Positions 16,641 through 26,253 of a stretch of DNA of 64,000 bases are shown piece by piece. Where the stretch lies: the NCBI RefSeq assembly GCF_002211365.1, contig NZ_LOKZ01000013.1, positions 26,662 to 90,661 on the forward strand. Direction: 5' to 3'. A program made the position numbers and the translations under genes. The DNA is from Rhizobium sp. R711 (GTDB taxonomy: Bacteria; Pseudomonadota; Alphaproteobacteria; Rhizobiales; Rhizobiaceae). The notes under the pieces are model-generated. The model was not told the DNA's origin. It saw only the letters and a list, made by a program, of their open reading frames with translations, and did no database searches. Positions within the stretch are counted from its first letter, which is position 1. Every line of letters starts with the position of its first letter.

Positions 16641-17705
16641 ATGCTTGCCGTAGCCTCCGCTCTCCTTGCCCCCATCGCCGCCGCGATCGGCTACTCCTCC
16701 TACAAGGGACGTCGATTCGAGGCGACATGCCCGAACATCGGTGAGTTGACGGATATCGGCGGCTATCGGCTGAACGCCCTTCACATCGCGTGTCCAGAGA
16801 CCGCCGATCTGCCGCCTCTGGTCTTCATCCATGGTGCAAGCGGCAACCTGCTTGATCAGGTCGGCGCCTTCCTGCAGCCGCTGCAAGGCCGTGCCGAGAT
16901 GCTCTTCGTCGACCGCCCTGGCCACGGCTATTCGGAGCGTGGCGGTCCGGAGAATGCCCTGCCTTCGGGACAGGCGGATGCGATCGCAAAACTGATGGAA
17001 AAGCGTGGCATCAAACGAGCCATTATCGTCGGACATTCCTTCGGCGGCGCGATCGCAGCCGCCTTCGGCGTGCGCCACCCTGATAAGACTGAAGGCCTGC
17101 TCTTTCTCGCTCCCGCGACGCACCCCTGGCCAGGCGGCATTGACTGGTATTATCACCTCGCTGCGATGCCAGTCCTTGGCTGGCTGTTCAATCACGCGGT
17201 CGTCGTGCCACTCGGCCTGCGACGCTTGGAGCAGGCGACATTGAATGTTTTCCGGCCGAATCCGCGCCCGGATGATTACATCGCGAAGACGGGCCCCACC
17301 CTGGTGCTGCGCCCGCGTGCCTTCTACAACAACGCCGTCGATTGCACGCGCCTACTGGCCTACCTCAAGGCCCATTCTCCGCAATATTCCAGGATTACAG
17401 CACCGACCATCATCATTACCGGTGACAGCGACAGCATCGTTTGGGAACACATCCATTCACAGGGATTGGCCCGCGATATCGTCGGTTCCGAACTGGTGAA
17501 AATCCGCGGCCTGGGCCACAAGCCGGACTATGTGGCCACCGATGTCGCCATTGCCGCCATGGAGAAGGTCGGTGGCGCTGCCCGCGATCTTCAGGCCGCC
17601 AGGCACCAGGCCGAACGCCGCCTGATGCACGAACAACCCACTCAACCGATAGACATTGCAGCGTCCTTCGGAGACCTGGCGCCTCCGATTGTAACGGGAA
17701 ACTAA
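16641..17705 (+). CDS. Alpha/beta hydrolase, membrane-anchored
   Basis: 354 residues. An N-terminal hydrophobic segment (MLAVASALLAPIAAAIGYSS) may anchor or export it. The hydrolase core has the oxyanion segment VFIHGASGN near 61-69, the nucleophile elbow GHSFGG near 132-137, a likely acid in TGDSDS near 270, and the catalytic His in GLGHKPD. Such enzymes cleave esters or amides of small substrates; the substrate is unknown. A short inverted repeat, CTTACGTG/CACGTGAG, sits at 16605-16625 just ahead of the start. Confidence 0.87.
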   Translation: MLAVASALLAPIAAAIGYSSYKGRRFEATCPNIGELTDIGGYRLNALHIACPETADLPPLVFIHGASGNLLDQVGAFLQPLQGRAEMLFVDRPGHGYSERGGPENALPSGQADAIAKLMEKRGIKRAIIVGHSFGGAIAAAFGVRHPDKTEGLLFLAPATHPWPGGIDWYYHLAAMPVLGWLFNHAVVVPLGLRRLEQATLNVFRPNPRPDDYIAKTGPTLVLRPRAFYNNAVDCTRLLAYLKAHSPQYSRITAPTIIITGDSDSIVWEHIHSQGLARDIVGSELVKIRGLGHKPDYVATDVAIAAMEKVGGAARDLQAARHQAERRLMHEQPTQPIDIAASFGDLAPPIVTGN

Positions 17706-17802
17706 CCTTTCAGCGACCAAACGGGCTGTAGCGGACGACCGTGCATTGTCTGGAGCTCACTGCGTCCCATATCCATCGGACCGTCATGCTTTGAGGGAAG
17801 TC

Positions 17803-19545
17803 ATGGATCACCCCCACATCAGAATATTTGCGGTTGCCGCAGCGCTGTCGCTCTCGCTTGCGCCGCATGCGTTCGCCGCCTCGCCCACGCCGGTTGAAGC
17901 CGAGCACGGCATGGTCGTGACAGCCCAGCATCTGGCGACCGATGTCGGCGTCGAGGTACTGAAGAAAGGCGGCAATGCCGTCGATGCAGCGGTCGCGGTT
18001 GGCTACGCGCTCGCCGTCGTCTATCCGACGGCCGGTAACATCGGTGGTGGCGGCTTCATGACCATCCGCTTGAAGGACGGCAGGACGACATTTCTCGATT
18101 TCCGCGAGCGTGCGCCGCTCGCTGCCACGAAAACCATGTATCTCGACGCCAAGGGCGACATCGTCCCTCGCGCCAGCCTCGACGGCTATCTCGCCGTCGG
18201 TGTGCCCGGATCCGTGATGGGCTTCGAGATGGCGCGCGAGAAATACGGCACGAAGTCGCGGCAGGACCTGCTGGCTCCGGCCATCCGCTATGCCACGGAA
18301 GGCTTCACGCTGGAACAGGGCGATGTCGCCAGCATCGGCGGCAGCGCCAAGCGACTCGCCAAGGACGAGGCGGCGGCAAAGATCTTTCTAAAGGCGGAGG
18401 GCAAGCCTTTCGCAGTGGGCGAGAAGCTCGCACAACCCGACCTTGCTGGCGTTCTTTCCAGTATCGCCGACAAGGGACCCGACGCATTCTACAAGGGCAT
18501 ACCGGCCGACGCGATCGTCAAGGCAAGTCAGGCAAAGGGCGGCATCCTCGCCAAGGAAGATTTCGAACAATACGCGGTACGTGAACTGAAGCCGATCGAA
18601 TGCAGCTACCGCGGCTACGACATCATCTCCTCGCCTCCCCCCTCCTCGGGCGGCGTCATCATCTGCGAAATCCTCAACGTGCTGGAAGACTATCCGCTGT
18701 CCTTCCTCGGTTACGGCTCAGCAGAGACCGTGCACCTGATGGTCGAGGCGATGCGTTACGCCTACGTCGACCGCAACGCCGCCCTCGGCGACCCTGACTT
18801 CGTCGACAATCCCGTTTCGACTTTGCTCGACAAGGGCTACGCCAAGGGAATCCGCGCCAAGATCGATCCCTACAAATCAGGCACCTCAGCCAATCTGAAG
18901 CCCCTCGGCGCCAAGGAAAGTGTCGAAACCACGCATTACTCGATCATCGACGACGACGGAAATGCCGTCGCCGTCACCTACACGCTGAACGGCAGCTTCG
19001 GCGCCGGCGTCGTCGCCCCCGGCACGGGGATCCTGCTCAACAACGAGATGGACGACTTCACCTCGAAGCCCGGCGTTCCGAACCTTTATGGCCTCGTGCA
19101 GGGCGAGGCCAATGCGATCGCGCCGAAGAAGACGCCGCTCTCCTCGATGAGCCCGACGATCGTCACCAAGGACGGCAAGCCGTTCATGGTCATTGGCAGT
19201 CCCGGCGGCTCACGCATCATCACCATCACCCTTGAGGCGATCCTCAACGTCATCGATTTCGGCATGGACATTAGCCAAGCGGTCAATGCGCCGCGCATTC
19301 ACCACCAATGGCAGCCGGACAAGATCTATTTCGAACCCTATACGTTGTCGCCCGATACCATCCGAGCATTGATCGGCATGGGCCATGCGCTCGACGATGG
19401 CAGCAGCGGCCCGCCGCAATGGGGACAGGCCGCTGGTATTCTTGTTGGCGGGAAGAGCCTCGCCGATATCCAGAAGGGCGGCGGCGCGCGCTACTACGGC
19501 GCGATGGACAGCCGCTCCACCGAGGGATCCGCCGGCGGCTACTGA
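17803..19545 (+). CDS. ggt: Gamma-glutamyltransferase
   Basis: 580 residues from ATG 17803, which has a GAGGGAAG site; the frame extends upstream without one. A signal peptide ends near HAFAASP, so the enzyme is periplasmic. The conserved N-terminal AEHGMVVTAQHLATDVG and GGNAVDAAVA segments lead to the self-processing site VETTHYS, where Thr377 becomes the N-terminal nucleophile of the small subunit. The later GSPGGSRI loop is also present. The enzyme hydrolyses glutathione and other gamma-glutamyl compounds. Its stop codon abuts the stop of the convergent next gene through the palindrome TGATCA. Confidence 0.96.
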   Translation: MDHPHIRIFAVAAALSLSLAPHAFAASPTPVEAEHGMVVTAQHLATDVGVEVLKKGGNAVDAAVAVGYALAVVYPTAGNIGGGGFMTIRLKDGRTTFLDFRERAPLAATKTMYLDAKGDIVPRASLDGYLAVGVPGSVMGFEMAREKYGTKSRQDLLAPAIRYATEGFTLEQGDVASIGGSAKRLAKDEAAAKIFLKAEGKPFAVGEKLAQPDLAGVLSSIADKGPDAFYKGIPADAIVKASQAKGGILAKEDFEQYAVRELKPIECSYRGYDIISSPPPSSGGVIICEILNVLEDYPLSFLGYGSAETVHLMVEAMRYAYVDRNAALGDPDFVDNPVSTLLDKGYAKGIRAKIDPYKSGTSANLKPLGAKESVETTHYSIIDDDGNAVAVTYTLNGSFGAGVVAPGTGILLNNEMDDFTSKPGVPNLYGLVQGEANAIAPKKTPLSSMSPTIVTKDGKPFMVIGSPGGSRIITITLEAILNVIDFGMDISQAVNAPRIHHQWQPDKIYFEPYTLSPDTIRALIGMGHALDDGSSGPPQWGQAAGILVGGKSLADIQKGGGARYYGAMDSRSTEGSAGGY

Positions 19546-20253
19546 TCAGCGAATACGGGCGTGGACATAATCGCCCTTGATGCTCACGCGCGGCCGGGCG
19601 CCGGGTACGCTCGGTTCCAGGCTGTCGACATAGGATGCCTTGGCGATCACCGAATAGTCCAGCGGCACACCGCTTCCGAAGGTGAGATCCGCCTGCAGCG
19701 ACTGCGCGGTGATGCTGAGTGTCTCATCCTGCCGGATGGTGTCGTAGCGCAGATGCGCGCGCACCGCCGTGCCAAGGATATCGACCCCGGCGGCGTGGCC
19801 GTCAAAGGTGATATCGGCCGCCTTGCTGGCGATCGCAACATTGGCGAAGTCTCCATCCAGTTCCGCCTTCAGCGCCTGCTGGTCGATGCGCACGGTGGTA
19901 TCAGGCGCGACGTTCGCCGAAATCTCCGCCGTACAATCGGAAAGATCCGACCACGCCGTCTGCATCACCTCGATCTTCAGGACCGTTCCCTCGATGCGCA
20001 TCGCGCTTCGATCGCGGCAGCCATTGAAGAACCAACTCGAATAGAAGCTTGAGAACCAGCCGTGGCGCCGCGCGCTGGTATTCGCTCTGTAGGGTCCTGC
20101 GTCATCAGCGGTTAGCCTGACCTCACTTGCCTCGCCGCTGATGACAACGGATCGGACCGCTGAAATATCGAGTGTCTCTCCCACCATGCGCGGTTCGGCG
20201 AACGCGGAGGCGAGCGCCAGAATGAATGCGGGGATGAAGAGGATCAATGTCAT
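19546..20253 (-). CDS. Secreted protein of unknown function
   Basis: 235 residues. The first 20 residues (MTLILFIPAFILALASAFAE) form a signal peptide. The mature part has alternating short strands with repeated valine/aspartate-rich segments (for example DTTVRIDQQALKAELDGDFA and AADITFDGHAAGVDILG), suggesting a beta-helix or stacked-strand fold like that of DUF4097 adhesin-like proteins. Two cysteines near the middle (NGCRDRS and SDCTAE) may form a disulfide. No enzyme motif is seen. It is convergent with ggt, with no gap. Confidence 0.75.
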   Translation of the reverse strand: MTLILFIPAFILALASAFAEPRMVGETLDISAVRSVVISGEASEVRLTADDAGPYRANTSARRHGWFSSFYSSWFFNGCRDRSAMRIEGTVLKIEVMQTAWSDLSDCTAEISANVAPDTTVRIDQQALKAELDGDFANVAIASKAADITFDGHAAGVDILGTAVRAHLRYDTIRQDETLSITAQSLQADLTFGSGVPLDYSVIAKASYVDSLEPSVPGARPRVSIKGDYVHARIR

Positions 20254-20413
20254 CGGTTTCTCCTTGGACGCGCCTGCCGGCAGCTGGCGATTGCGTGCAA
20301 GGTGAAGACCGGGAACCGATCTTGAGACCTCGATCGTGATCCGGGTCGCCCGCGATTGCGATCAAGGCCATAGTCATGCAGTTATTGAACGCGTCTCACC
20401 GAGCCCAACCATC

Positions 20414-21475
20414 ATGATCTTCGTTCCGCTTCCTTTCGTCGTTGCTCTCCTTCTCGTCATCCTGCTCGTGCGGATGGTCAGGCAGAACGATTGGGCAGAA
20501 CAGGAAAAGCGTCCATTCCTCCTCCTGATCGGCGCCTACACATTGCAGTCGATCATCATCGGGATCCGCTGGGGCTATGACGTGATCGACATCCTGCCGG
20601 TCCAGCCCGTCGTCGCCTGCATGATCGCGGCGCTCGCCTGGATCAGCTTTCGCAACCTCGCCGCGGAACGCCAGACATCGCTCCTGCACTTCTGGCCGCA
20701 TATCCTGCCAAGCGTCGTGATCGTCGCGCTTCTGGTCTTCTGGCGCGACCCGGTTGGTCCGTTCGTGACCGCGACCTTCCTCGCCTATGGCGCGGCTCTG
20801 CTCTGGCTCGCTCGCAACGGGCCGGATGCACTCGTCTCCTCGCGTCTCGATGGCGCGCTTCTGTCCTGTCGCTCCCTCGTTATCACCGGACTGGCGCTGA
20901 TCGCCTCGTCGGCGGCCGATATCGCGATCAGCCTCGACCTCGAACAGAGCGGTGGCATCCATGCCGGGGCAATCGTCGCCGTCGGCAATGTCATTACGCT
21001 TCTGATCCTCGGCACGGCAGCGTCGATTGCGAGCGGCAGCCAGTCGCTCGCAGCACAGCCATCGGAAGTCACCACGCCACCCCCTCCGAGCCACGAAGAC
21101 GATGCCATCGCTCGTGCGTTGGAAAGCCTAATGCAGTCACGACAACTCTACCGTGATCCGGACCTCAATCTCGGCCGAATTGCCCGCAAGATGAACCTGC
21201 CGGCCCGGCGCGTCTCGATGGCGGTCAACCGTGTCCACGGCGTCAGCGTCTCGCAATATGTGAACGACTTTCGTATCCGAGCCGCCTGCGAGGCGCTGGT
21301 GACAACGGAAGAGCCCATCACACGGCTGATGTTCGATTGCGGCTTCATCAGCAAATCGAACTTCAATCGCGAGTTCCTGCGCGTTGCAGGCACCAACCCG
21401 ACTGAGTTTCGGCGGCGCAGTCGTCACAAACCCGAGGCCGGTGATATGCGGCCAACGCTTTTCGTGTCACGGTGA
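20414..21475 (+). CDS. Membrane-anchored AraC-family regulator
   Basis: 353 residues from ATG 20414; an upstream in-frame start at 20336 is less likely because it precedes the first helix with polar residues. The N-terminal 210 residues contain about six or seven hydrophobic helices, beginning IFVPLPFVVALLLVILLVRM. A linker leads to a C-terminal AraC-type double helix-turn-helix (about 250-345) with RDPDLNLGRIARKMNLPARR and RLMFDCGFISKSNFNREF. The protein probably senses a signal in or across the membrane and regulates transcription directly. Its target is not known. The PLP enzyme gene lies 70 bases downstream on the same strand. Confidence 0.87.
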   Translation: MIFVPLPFVVALLLVILLVRMVRQNDWAEQEKRPFLLLIGAYTLQSIIIGIRWGYDVIDILPVQPVVACMIAALAWISFRNLAAERQTSLLHFWPHILPSVVIVALLVFWRDPVGPFVTATFLAYGAALLWLARNGPDALVSSRLDGALLSCRSLVITGLALIASSAADIAISLDLEQSGGIHAGAIVAVGNVITLLILGTAASIASGSQSLAAQPSEVTTPPPPSHEDDAIARALESLMQSRQLYRDPDLNLGRIARKMNLPARRVSMAVNRVHGVSVSQYVNDFRIRAACEALVTTEEPITRLMFDCGFISKSNFNREFLRVAGTNPTEFRRRSRHKPEAGDMRPTLFVSR

Positions 21476-21545
21476 CAAAGTCGTCGTTCACAAGCATCAC
21501 GTGTGGCCCTATGCAGGGGGTGTACCATCATTCGAAAGAGTCTCC

Positions 21546-22520
21546 ATGGCCAGCATTGAAATGATCGTTGCCGCCCGCGCCCGCCTGCGCGGACATGCGC
21601 GCCGCACGCCGCTTCTTTCCTCTCCGTTCATCGACGAAATTGCCGGCCGACGGGTATTCGTGAAGGCCGAGTGCCTGCAGCACACCGGCTCCTTCAAATT
21701 CCGTGGCGGCTGGTCTGCCGTTTCCGCGCTTGATCCCACTGTTCGCAGCCGCGGCGTCATTGCTTTCTCGTCAGGCAATCACGCTCAAGGCGTGGCGCTT
21801 GCCGCAAAGCTGCATGGCGTACCTTCCGTCATCATCATGCCGTCGGACGCGCCGAAGCTGAAGATCGCCAATACGCGGGCGCTCGGCGCGGAAGTCGTGC
21901 TCTACGACCGTGCCACGCAGGACCGCGATGCCATCGGCGCCGAGCTTTCGTCGGCCCGTGGGCTGACCCTGATCAAGCCTTTCGACGAGCCGCAGGTGAT
22001 CGCCGGCCAGGGCACGACGGGTCTCGAGATTGCTGAGCAGGCAGAAGAGGAAGGCGTCAAGTCAGCAGAGGTGCTGGTGCCCTGCGGCGGCGGCGGCCTG
22101 TCATCGGGGATTGCGCTTGCCCTCGAAGCCAGCGCGCCGGCATTCCGCGTGCGCCCCTGCGAGCCGGATGGATTCGACGATTTCACGCGGTCGCTGGCAT
22201 CCGGCAAGATCGAGCGCAACGCGACGATGACCGGCTCCATCTGCGATGCCATCATCACGCCGCAGCCCGGCAACATCACCTTCCCGATCCTGCAGCGTCT
22301 CTCGGGCGCCGGCATTGTCGTGACGGACGAAGAGGCGCTTCGCGCGATGGCGCTCGCCTTTGTCCGGCTGAAGATTGTCGTCGAACCCGGCGGCGCGGTG
22401 GCACTGGCCGCAGCGCTCTTCCATGGCGATGAGCTGGAAGACGACAACGTCGTCGTCGTTACCTCGGGAGGCAACGTCGACGCCGATATTTTCGCCGAGG
22501 CACTGGCCCGGCACGGATAG
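21546..22520 (+). CDS. Threonine/serine dehydratase-like PLP enzyme
   Basis: 324 residues of fold-type II PLP enzymes. Lys51 in HTGSFKFRG is the Schiff-base lysine, SSGNHAQGVALAAK is the substrate loop, and VPCGGGGLSSG is the phosphate-binding glycine loop. The size, without an ACT regulatory domain, matches catabolic threonine dehydratases, serine dehydratases and serine racemases. The exact substrate cannot be settled by sequence alone. The start at 21546 is the first methionine of the conserved domain; the frame is open upstream through the end of the AraC gene. Confidence 0.9.
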   Translation: MASIEMIVAARARLRGHARRTPLLSSPFIDEIAGRRVFVKAECLQHTGSFKFRGGWSAVSALDPTVRSRGVIAFSSGNHAQGVALAAKLHGVPSVIIMPSDAPKLKIANTRALGAEVVLYDRATQDRDAIGAELSSARGLTLIKPFDEPQVIAGQGTTGLEIAEQAEEEGVKSAEVLVPCGGGGLSSGIALALEASAPAFRVRPCEPDGFDDFTRSLASGKIERNATMTGSICDAIITPQPGNITFPILQRLSGAGIVVTDEEALRAMALAFVRLKIVVEPGGAVALAAALFHGDELEDDNVVVVTSGGNVDADIFAEALARHG

Positions 22521-22540
22521 AGGCAGGCCAGGGCTGCCTC
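22520..22540 (+). terminator. Possible terminator after the dehydratase gene
   Basis: GAGGCAG and CTGCCTC form a 7-bp stem with a 7-base loop directly at the stop codon. No T tract follows, so the call is weak. The next gene is convergent. Confidence 0.3.
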
Positions 22541-22548
22541 ACCCTCAC

Positions 22549-23346
22549 TTAGGCGGCTTTGTAGCGCGCCGCTGATGCCGAGCGCGACAGGTTCGGCGTC
22601 AGCGCCTGGCGAGCATCCTCGTAGGCCTTGAGCAATCCGGCATCCTCGAGAGCCGGGATCGTTGCGAATTCGCCCTGGTCAAAGCCGGCAAGGGCGGCGT
22701 CCACCATGTCTTCCGCCTGCATGACGATTTCGGTCGGCAGATGCTCGACCGGCGTGCCGGCTATGCTCCAGAATTCGGTCGCGGTCGCTCCCGGCAGCAC
22801 CGCCTGGATGCGGATGTTCTTGTCCGCCAGTTCGTGCTTCAGCGATTGGCTGAACGCAAGAACGAAAGCCTTGCTCGCCCCATAGACGCCGTTCAGCACC
22901 TCGGGCGCGATCGCCACGATCGACGCGATGTTGATGATCGCGCCGCCACCACGGGCAACAAAGCCGGGCACGGCGGCATAGGTCAGCCGCATTAACGCCG
23001 TCACGTTGAGATCGACTATCGCCTGCATCTTGTCGACATCGGAGGCAAGCAGCGGCGCGGTGCCGCCGACGCCCGCATTGTTGACCAGAAGCGTGATGCT
23101 GCGATCGCTCTTCAGCGCCGTCTCGACGCGCGCCAGATCGGCCCTCTTGCCGAGATCGGCCGGAATGGTTTCAATCGTCCTGCCCGTTTCCCGGGTCAGC
23201 TTGGACGCAAGCTCCGAAAGCCGCTTTGCATTGCGGGCGACCAGAATGAGATCATAGCCGCGCTTTGCGAGCCGGTGAGCATAGATGGCACCGATCCCCG
23301 ACGACGCGCCGGTAACGAGTGCGGTTCCTTTGTGCTGTTCGGTCAT
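22549..23346 (-). CDS. Short-chain dehydrogenase/reductase
   Basis: 265 residues with the classical SDR motifs: TGASSGIG at 12-19 for the cofactor, NNAG at 89-92, a catalytic Ser near 142 and YGASK at 155-159. Basic residues after the second strand (ARNAKR) favour NADPH. The substrate is unknown. It is divergent from a GlxA-type regulator across 119 bases, so that regulator is a plausible controller. It ends 29 bases from the convergent dehydratase gene. Confidence 0.92.
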   Translation of the reverse strand: MTEQHKGTALVTGASSGIGAIYAHRLAKRGYDLILVARNAKRLSELASKLTRETGRTIETIPADLGKRADLARVETALKSDRSITLLVNNAGVGGTAPLLASDVDKMQAIVDLNVTALMRLTYAAVPGFVARGGGAIINIASIVAIAPEVLNGVYGASKAFVLAFSQSLKHELADKNIRIQAVLPGATATEFWSIAGTPVEHLPTEIVMQAEDMVDAALAGFDQGEFATIPALEDAGLLKAYEDARQALTPNLSRSASAARYKAA

Positions 23347-23465
23347 TGTCGTTCTCCGTGTTGGGCAACAGCGCCTGCTGTCGGCTTGCTGAGAGTCTTA
23401 CGCCCGATTGCAAATGTCTTGAATGTCATATAAACCACCTTTTAGGACAAACGGAGTTCTGTGCC

Positions 23466-24410
23466 ATGCAGCGCATAGCCGTCCTGCTCTTTCCCGGCTT
23501 TCAGATGATGAGCCTCGCCGCCATCTCCGCCTTCGAGTTCACCAATCTCGAACTCGGCGAGCAGGTCTACGACATCGCCTATCTCTCCGAGACCGGCGGA
23601 CCAGTGCGAGGTTCCTTCGGCGTCACGATGGAGACGACGCGGTTCGACGAGCCCGCTTTCGATACGCTGCTGGTGTCGGGCGCCGTCGGCATCAAGCTGC
23701 CGACCCCAGGAGAAGGCGAATTCATCCGCAACGCGCTTGCCGCCTCCCGCCGCGTCGCATCCATCTGCACCGGCGCCTTTCTGCTTGCCGACGCGGGTGT
23801 CCTCGACGGCCGTCGCGCCACGACACATTGGCTCCTCGCCCGCGAGCTGCAATCGCGCTATCCCAGGGTCAGGATCGAGGAGGATCGCATCTTCATCATA
23901 GACGGATCCGTCTGGAGCTCGGCGGGGATGACGGCCGGGGTCGATCTGGCGCTTGCCATGGTCGAGAAGGATCACGGCGCCGATATCGCCCGCGCCGTCG
24001 CCCGCAAGCTTGTCGTCTATCATCGCCGCGCCGGCGGCCAGTCGCAGTTCTCCGCCCTGCTGGAGCTGGAGCCGAAATCGGACCGCATTCAGAAGGCTTT
24101 GGCGCATGCGCGCGGCAACCTGAAGAACACGTTGTCCGTCGAAGAGCTGGCAGAGGCAGCCGCGCTCAGCCCCCGCCAGTTCAGCCGGACGTTTCGCGCC
24201 GAGACTGGGCAATCACCGGCCAAGGCAGTGGAGAATCTGCGCCTCGAGGCGGCTCGCCTGATGATGGAACAGGGCCGGCATCCGATCGACGTCGTTGCCG
24301 CCGAAACAGGCTTCGCCGATCGCGAGAGGATGCGCCGCGCCTTCCTTCGTGCCTTCGGCCAGCCGCCGCAGGCGATCCGCCGAAACGCCCAGCGCGAATA
24401 TCAGGCATAG
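23466..24410 (+). CDS. GlxA-type transcriptional regulator (DJ-1/PfpI plus AraC)
   Basis: 314 residues from ATG 23466. Residues 1-165 form a DJ-1/PfpI-like domain with Cys101 in the elbow SICTGAF. Residues about 210-305 form an AraC-type DNA-binding domain (LSVEELAEAAALSPRQFSRT and VVAAETGFADRERMRRAF). This is the architecture of GlxA-like activators. The DJ-1 domain probably senses a small molecule rather than acting as a protease. The divergent SDR gene is the most likely target. The last 10 bases overlap the convergent LysR gene. Confidence 0.92.
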   Translation: MQRIAVLLFPGFQMMSLAAISAFEFTNLELGEQVYDIAYLSETGGPVRGSFGVTMETTRFDEPAFDTLLVSGAVGIKLPTPGEGEFIRNALAASRRVASICTGAFLLADAGVLDGRRATTHWLLARELQSRYPRVRIEEDRIFIIDGSVWSSAGMTAGVDLALAMVEKDHGADIARAVARKLVVYHRRAGGQSQFSALLELEPKSDRIQKALAHARGNLKNTLSVEELAEAAALSPRQFSRTFRAETGQSPAKAVENLRLEAARLMMEQGRHPIDVVAAETGFADRERMRRAFLRAFGQPPQAIRRNAQREYQA

Positions 24411-25327
24411 GCTTTCGCAACCGGCTGGACGGCCGATGGTACGGTGTCGGTGATAGCCTCCCGGACCGATTGCAGCATGATGGACGCAAGCAGCGCCGTC
24501 GCCGGTCCGGGCTCTGCTTCGGCGCGATGCAGGACGAGGCCGAGCGAGGGAAGGTCAGGCAGGCCGGCGTCGTTCGCGACAAGCGGCTTCACCTTCCGCG
24601 GCAGGCCAATCGGTGTGCGGATGCTGATACCGAGGCCGGCAGCCGTCGCCGCCCACAATCCGCCGAGGCTCGGGCTGACGAAGGCAAGCCGCCAGGGAAT
24701 GCCTGCGGTATCGAGCGCCTGGGTCGCCGCCGTTCGCAACAGGCACGGAGCCTCGAGTGAGGCAAGCGGCACCGGCTCGCTGCCGAGCCGCCAGTCGACC
24801 GCCCCTTCCGCCGGCCCGATCCAGCGCATCGGCACTCCGGCGATCTTCTCGCAATGCGGCGTCAGCGTGCCATCGCTCCATGCCAGCGCCAGGTCAAGCT
24901 TGCCTGAGGTGACGCGCTCGATCAGCTCGACATTGCGCACCACCCGCGCCTCGATGCGGACCTTCGGATGCGCACGCGCAAAGCGGCCGAGCACGTCGGG
25001 CAACAGGGTTTCGCCGAAATCCTCCTGCAATCCGAGCCTGACCCAACCCTCGAGCTCGATGCTCTGCACGGCTGCGGCCGCCTCGTCGTTGAGCTCGAGC
25101 AGCCGGCGCGCGTAAGCCAGCATCGTCTCGCCGGCATCGGTGAGCGCAAGACCGCGTCCCGCCTTGCGGAAGATCAGCGTGCCGGCCTGCTCCTCCAGCT
25201 TCTTCAACTGAGCGCTGACGGCCGAGGTCGAACGGCCGAGCCGGTCGGCCGCCCGCGCGAAATTGCCGAGCTCCATTCCGGTCGCGAAGGTCCTGAGCAC
25301 ATCGAGATCGAAGATCGTCCGTCGCAT
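24401..25327 (-). CDS. LysR-family transcriptional regulator
   Basis: 308 residues from the ATG at 25327, preferred because an AGGA site lies 8 bases ahead; in-frame starts at 25333 and 25354 are possible. The N-terminal winged helix (DVLRTFATGMELGNFARAAD and STSAVSAQLKKLEE) is followed by a substrate-binding domain. It is divergent from the tautomerase-cupin-DUF4865 operon. The 108-base spacer contains an AT-rich imperfect dyad, ATCA...TGAT, at 25350-25373 that could be its operator. It most likely controls that operon in response to an aromatic or organic acid, by analogy with other LysR regulators. Confidence 0.92.
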   Translation of the reverse strand: MRRTIFDLDVLRTFATGMELGNFARAADRLGRSTSAVSAQLKKLEEQAGTLIFRKAGRGLALTDAGETMLAYARRLLELNDEAAAAVQSIELEGWVRLGLQEDFGETLLPDVLGRFARAHPKVRIEARVVRNVELIERVTSGKLDLALAWSDGTLTPHCEKIAGVPMRWIGPAEGAVDWRLGSEPVPLASLEAPCLLRTAATQALDTAGIPWRLAFVSPSLGGLWAATAAGLGISIRTPIGLPRKVKPLVANDAGLPDLPSLGLVLHRAEAEPGPATALLASIMLQSVREAITDTVPSAVQPVAKAYA

Positions 25328-25435
25328 CACCATTGTCCTGCTTTTACGGATCATTAGTTCATTTAATTCTGATTTTCTGCATTATCGTGGCGTGCGATGC
25401 TCCTCCTGTCAAGAATTCACTCAGAGGAGGCCGTC

Positions 25436-25855
25436 ATGCCTTTTGTTCGTATCTCTCTGCTGCGCGGCAAGTCGCCGGAGTATCTTCGCGCCGTTTCGGA
25501 CAGCATCCATCGTGCCATGGTCGAGACATTCAATGTGCCGCCTGCCGACCGTTTCCAGGTCATCCACCAGCATGAACCGGGCGAACTGATCTTCGACCCG
25601 ACCTATCTCGCGGGGCCGCGTTCCGACGACTTCGTGCTTTTCGCCATCACCGCCGGGAAGCCTCGCTCGACCGAAACCCGACAGGCCTTCTTCAAGCGAG
25701 CCGCCGAACTTCTCCTGCTATCGCCGGGCATCCGGCCGGAAGACATCATGATCGTCGTCACCACCACGTCACCGGATGAATGGTCGTTCGGCGATGGAAA
25801 GGCGCAGATGAGCGAACCCGGCTGGGAAGCCCGCGCCTTCGGGAGCGCCGCATGA
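25436..25855 (+). CDS. Tautomerase-family protein
   Basis: 139 residues beginning MPFVRISLLRGKSPEYLRAV. After methionine removal this gives the catalytic N-terminal proline of the 4-oxalocrotonate tautomerase superfamily, and the length fits the double-unit subgroup. It probably isomerises a keto-enol acid. An AGAGGAGG site precedes ATG 25436. It is the first gene of a three-gene operon joined by ATGA overlaps and divergent from a LysR regulator. Confidence 0.9.
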   Translation: MPFVRISLLRGKSPEYLRAVSDSIHRAMVETFNVPPADRFQVIHQHEPGELIFDPTYLAGPRSDDFVLFAITAGKPRSTETRQAFFKRAAELLLLSPGIRPEDIMIVVTTTSPDEWSFGDGKAQMSEPGWEARAFGSAA

Positions 25856-26253
25856 TAGGCAACCCTGAACGAATGACGGTCCAGCGTCCGGGCAATGCCG
25901 TCCGCTCGCCCGTCGATATTGCCACTACGCCCTTCTGGGTCGAGATGCTGCTGGAAGGCGCTGCCGATGGCGAGAACACCGCGATGCGGGCGAGCCTCGA
26001 TCCCGGTACGATCACGCGCTGGCACACGCATCCGCTCGGGCAATTGCTCTATGTTCTATCGGGCAAGGGTCTGGCGCAACGCGAGGGCGGCGCGGTGGAG
26101 GAATTGCGCGCCGGAGATGCCGTCTGGTTCGCCGCCGGCGAAAAACACTGGCATGGCGCGACGGACGACAGCCCCTTCAGCTACATCAGTATCCAGGCAA
26201 CCGAGACCGGCCGCATCGTCGACTGGCTGGAGCCGGTGGAGATTCTCTCATGA
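25852..26253 (+). CDS. Cupin-domain protein
   Basis: 133 residues. The cupin metal site is visible as HTHPLGQLLYVLSG (His58, His60) and GEKHWHG (His99, His101). Small cupins of this kind may be dioxygenases, isomerases or binding proteins. The ATG overlaps the tautomerase stop by 4 bases, indicating translational coupling; the in-frame extension to 25780 lies inside that gene and is rejected. The substrate is unknown but probably shared with the adjacent tautomerase. Confidence 0.9.
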   Translation: MIGNPERMTVQRPGNAVRSPVDIATTPFWVEMLLEGAADGENTAMRASLDPGTITRWHTHPLGQLLYVLSGKGLAQREGGAVEELRAGDAVWFAAGEKHWHGATDDSPFSYISIQATETGRIVDWLEPVEILS

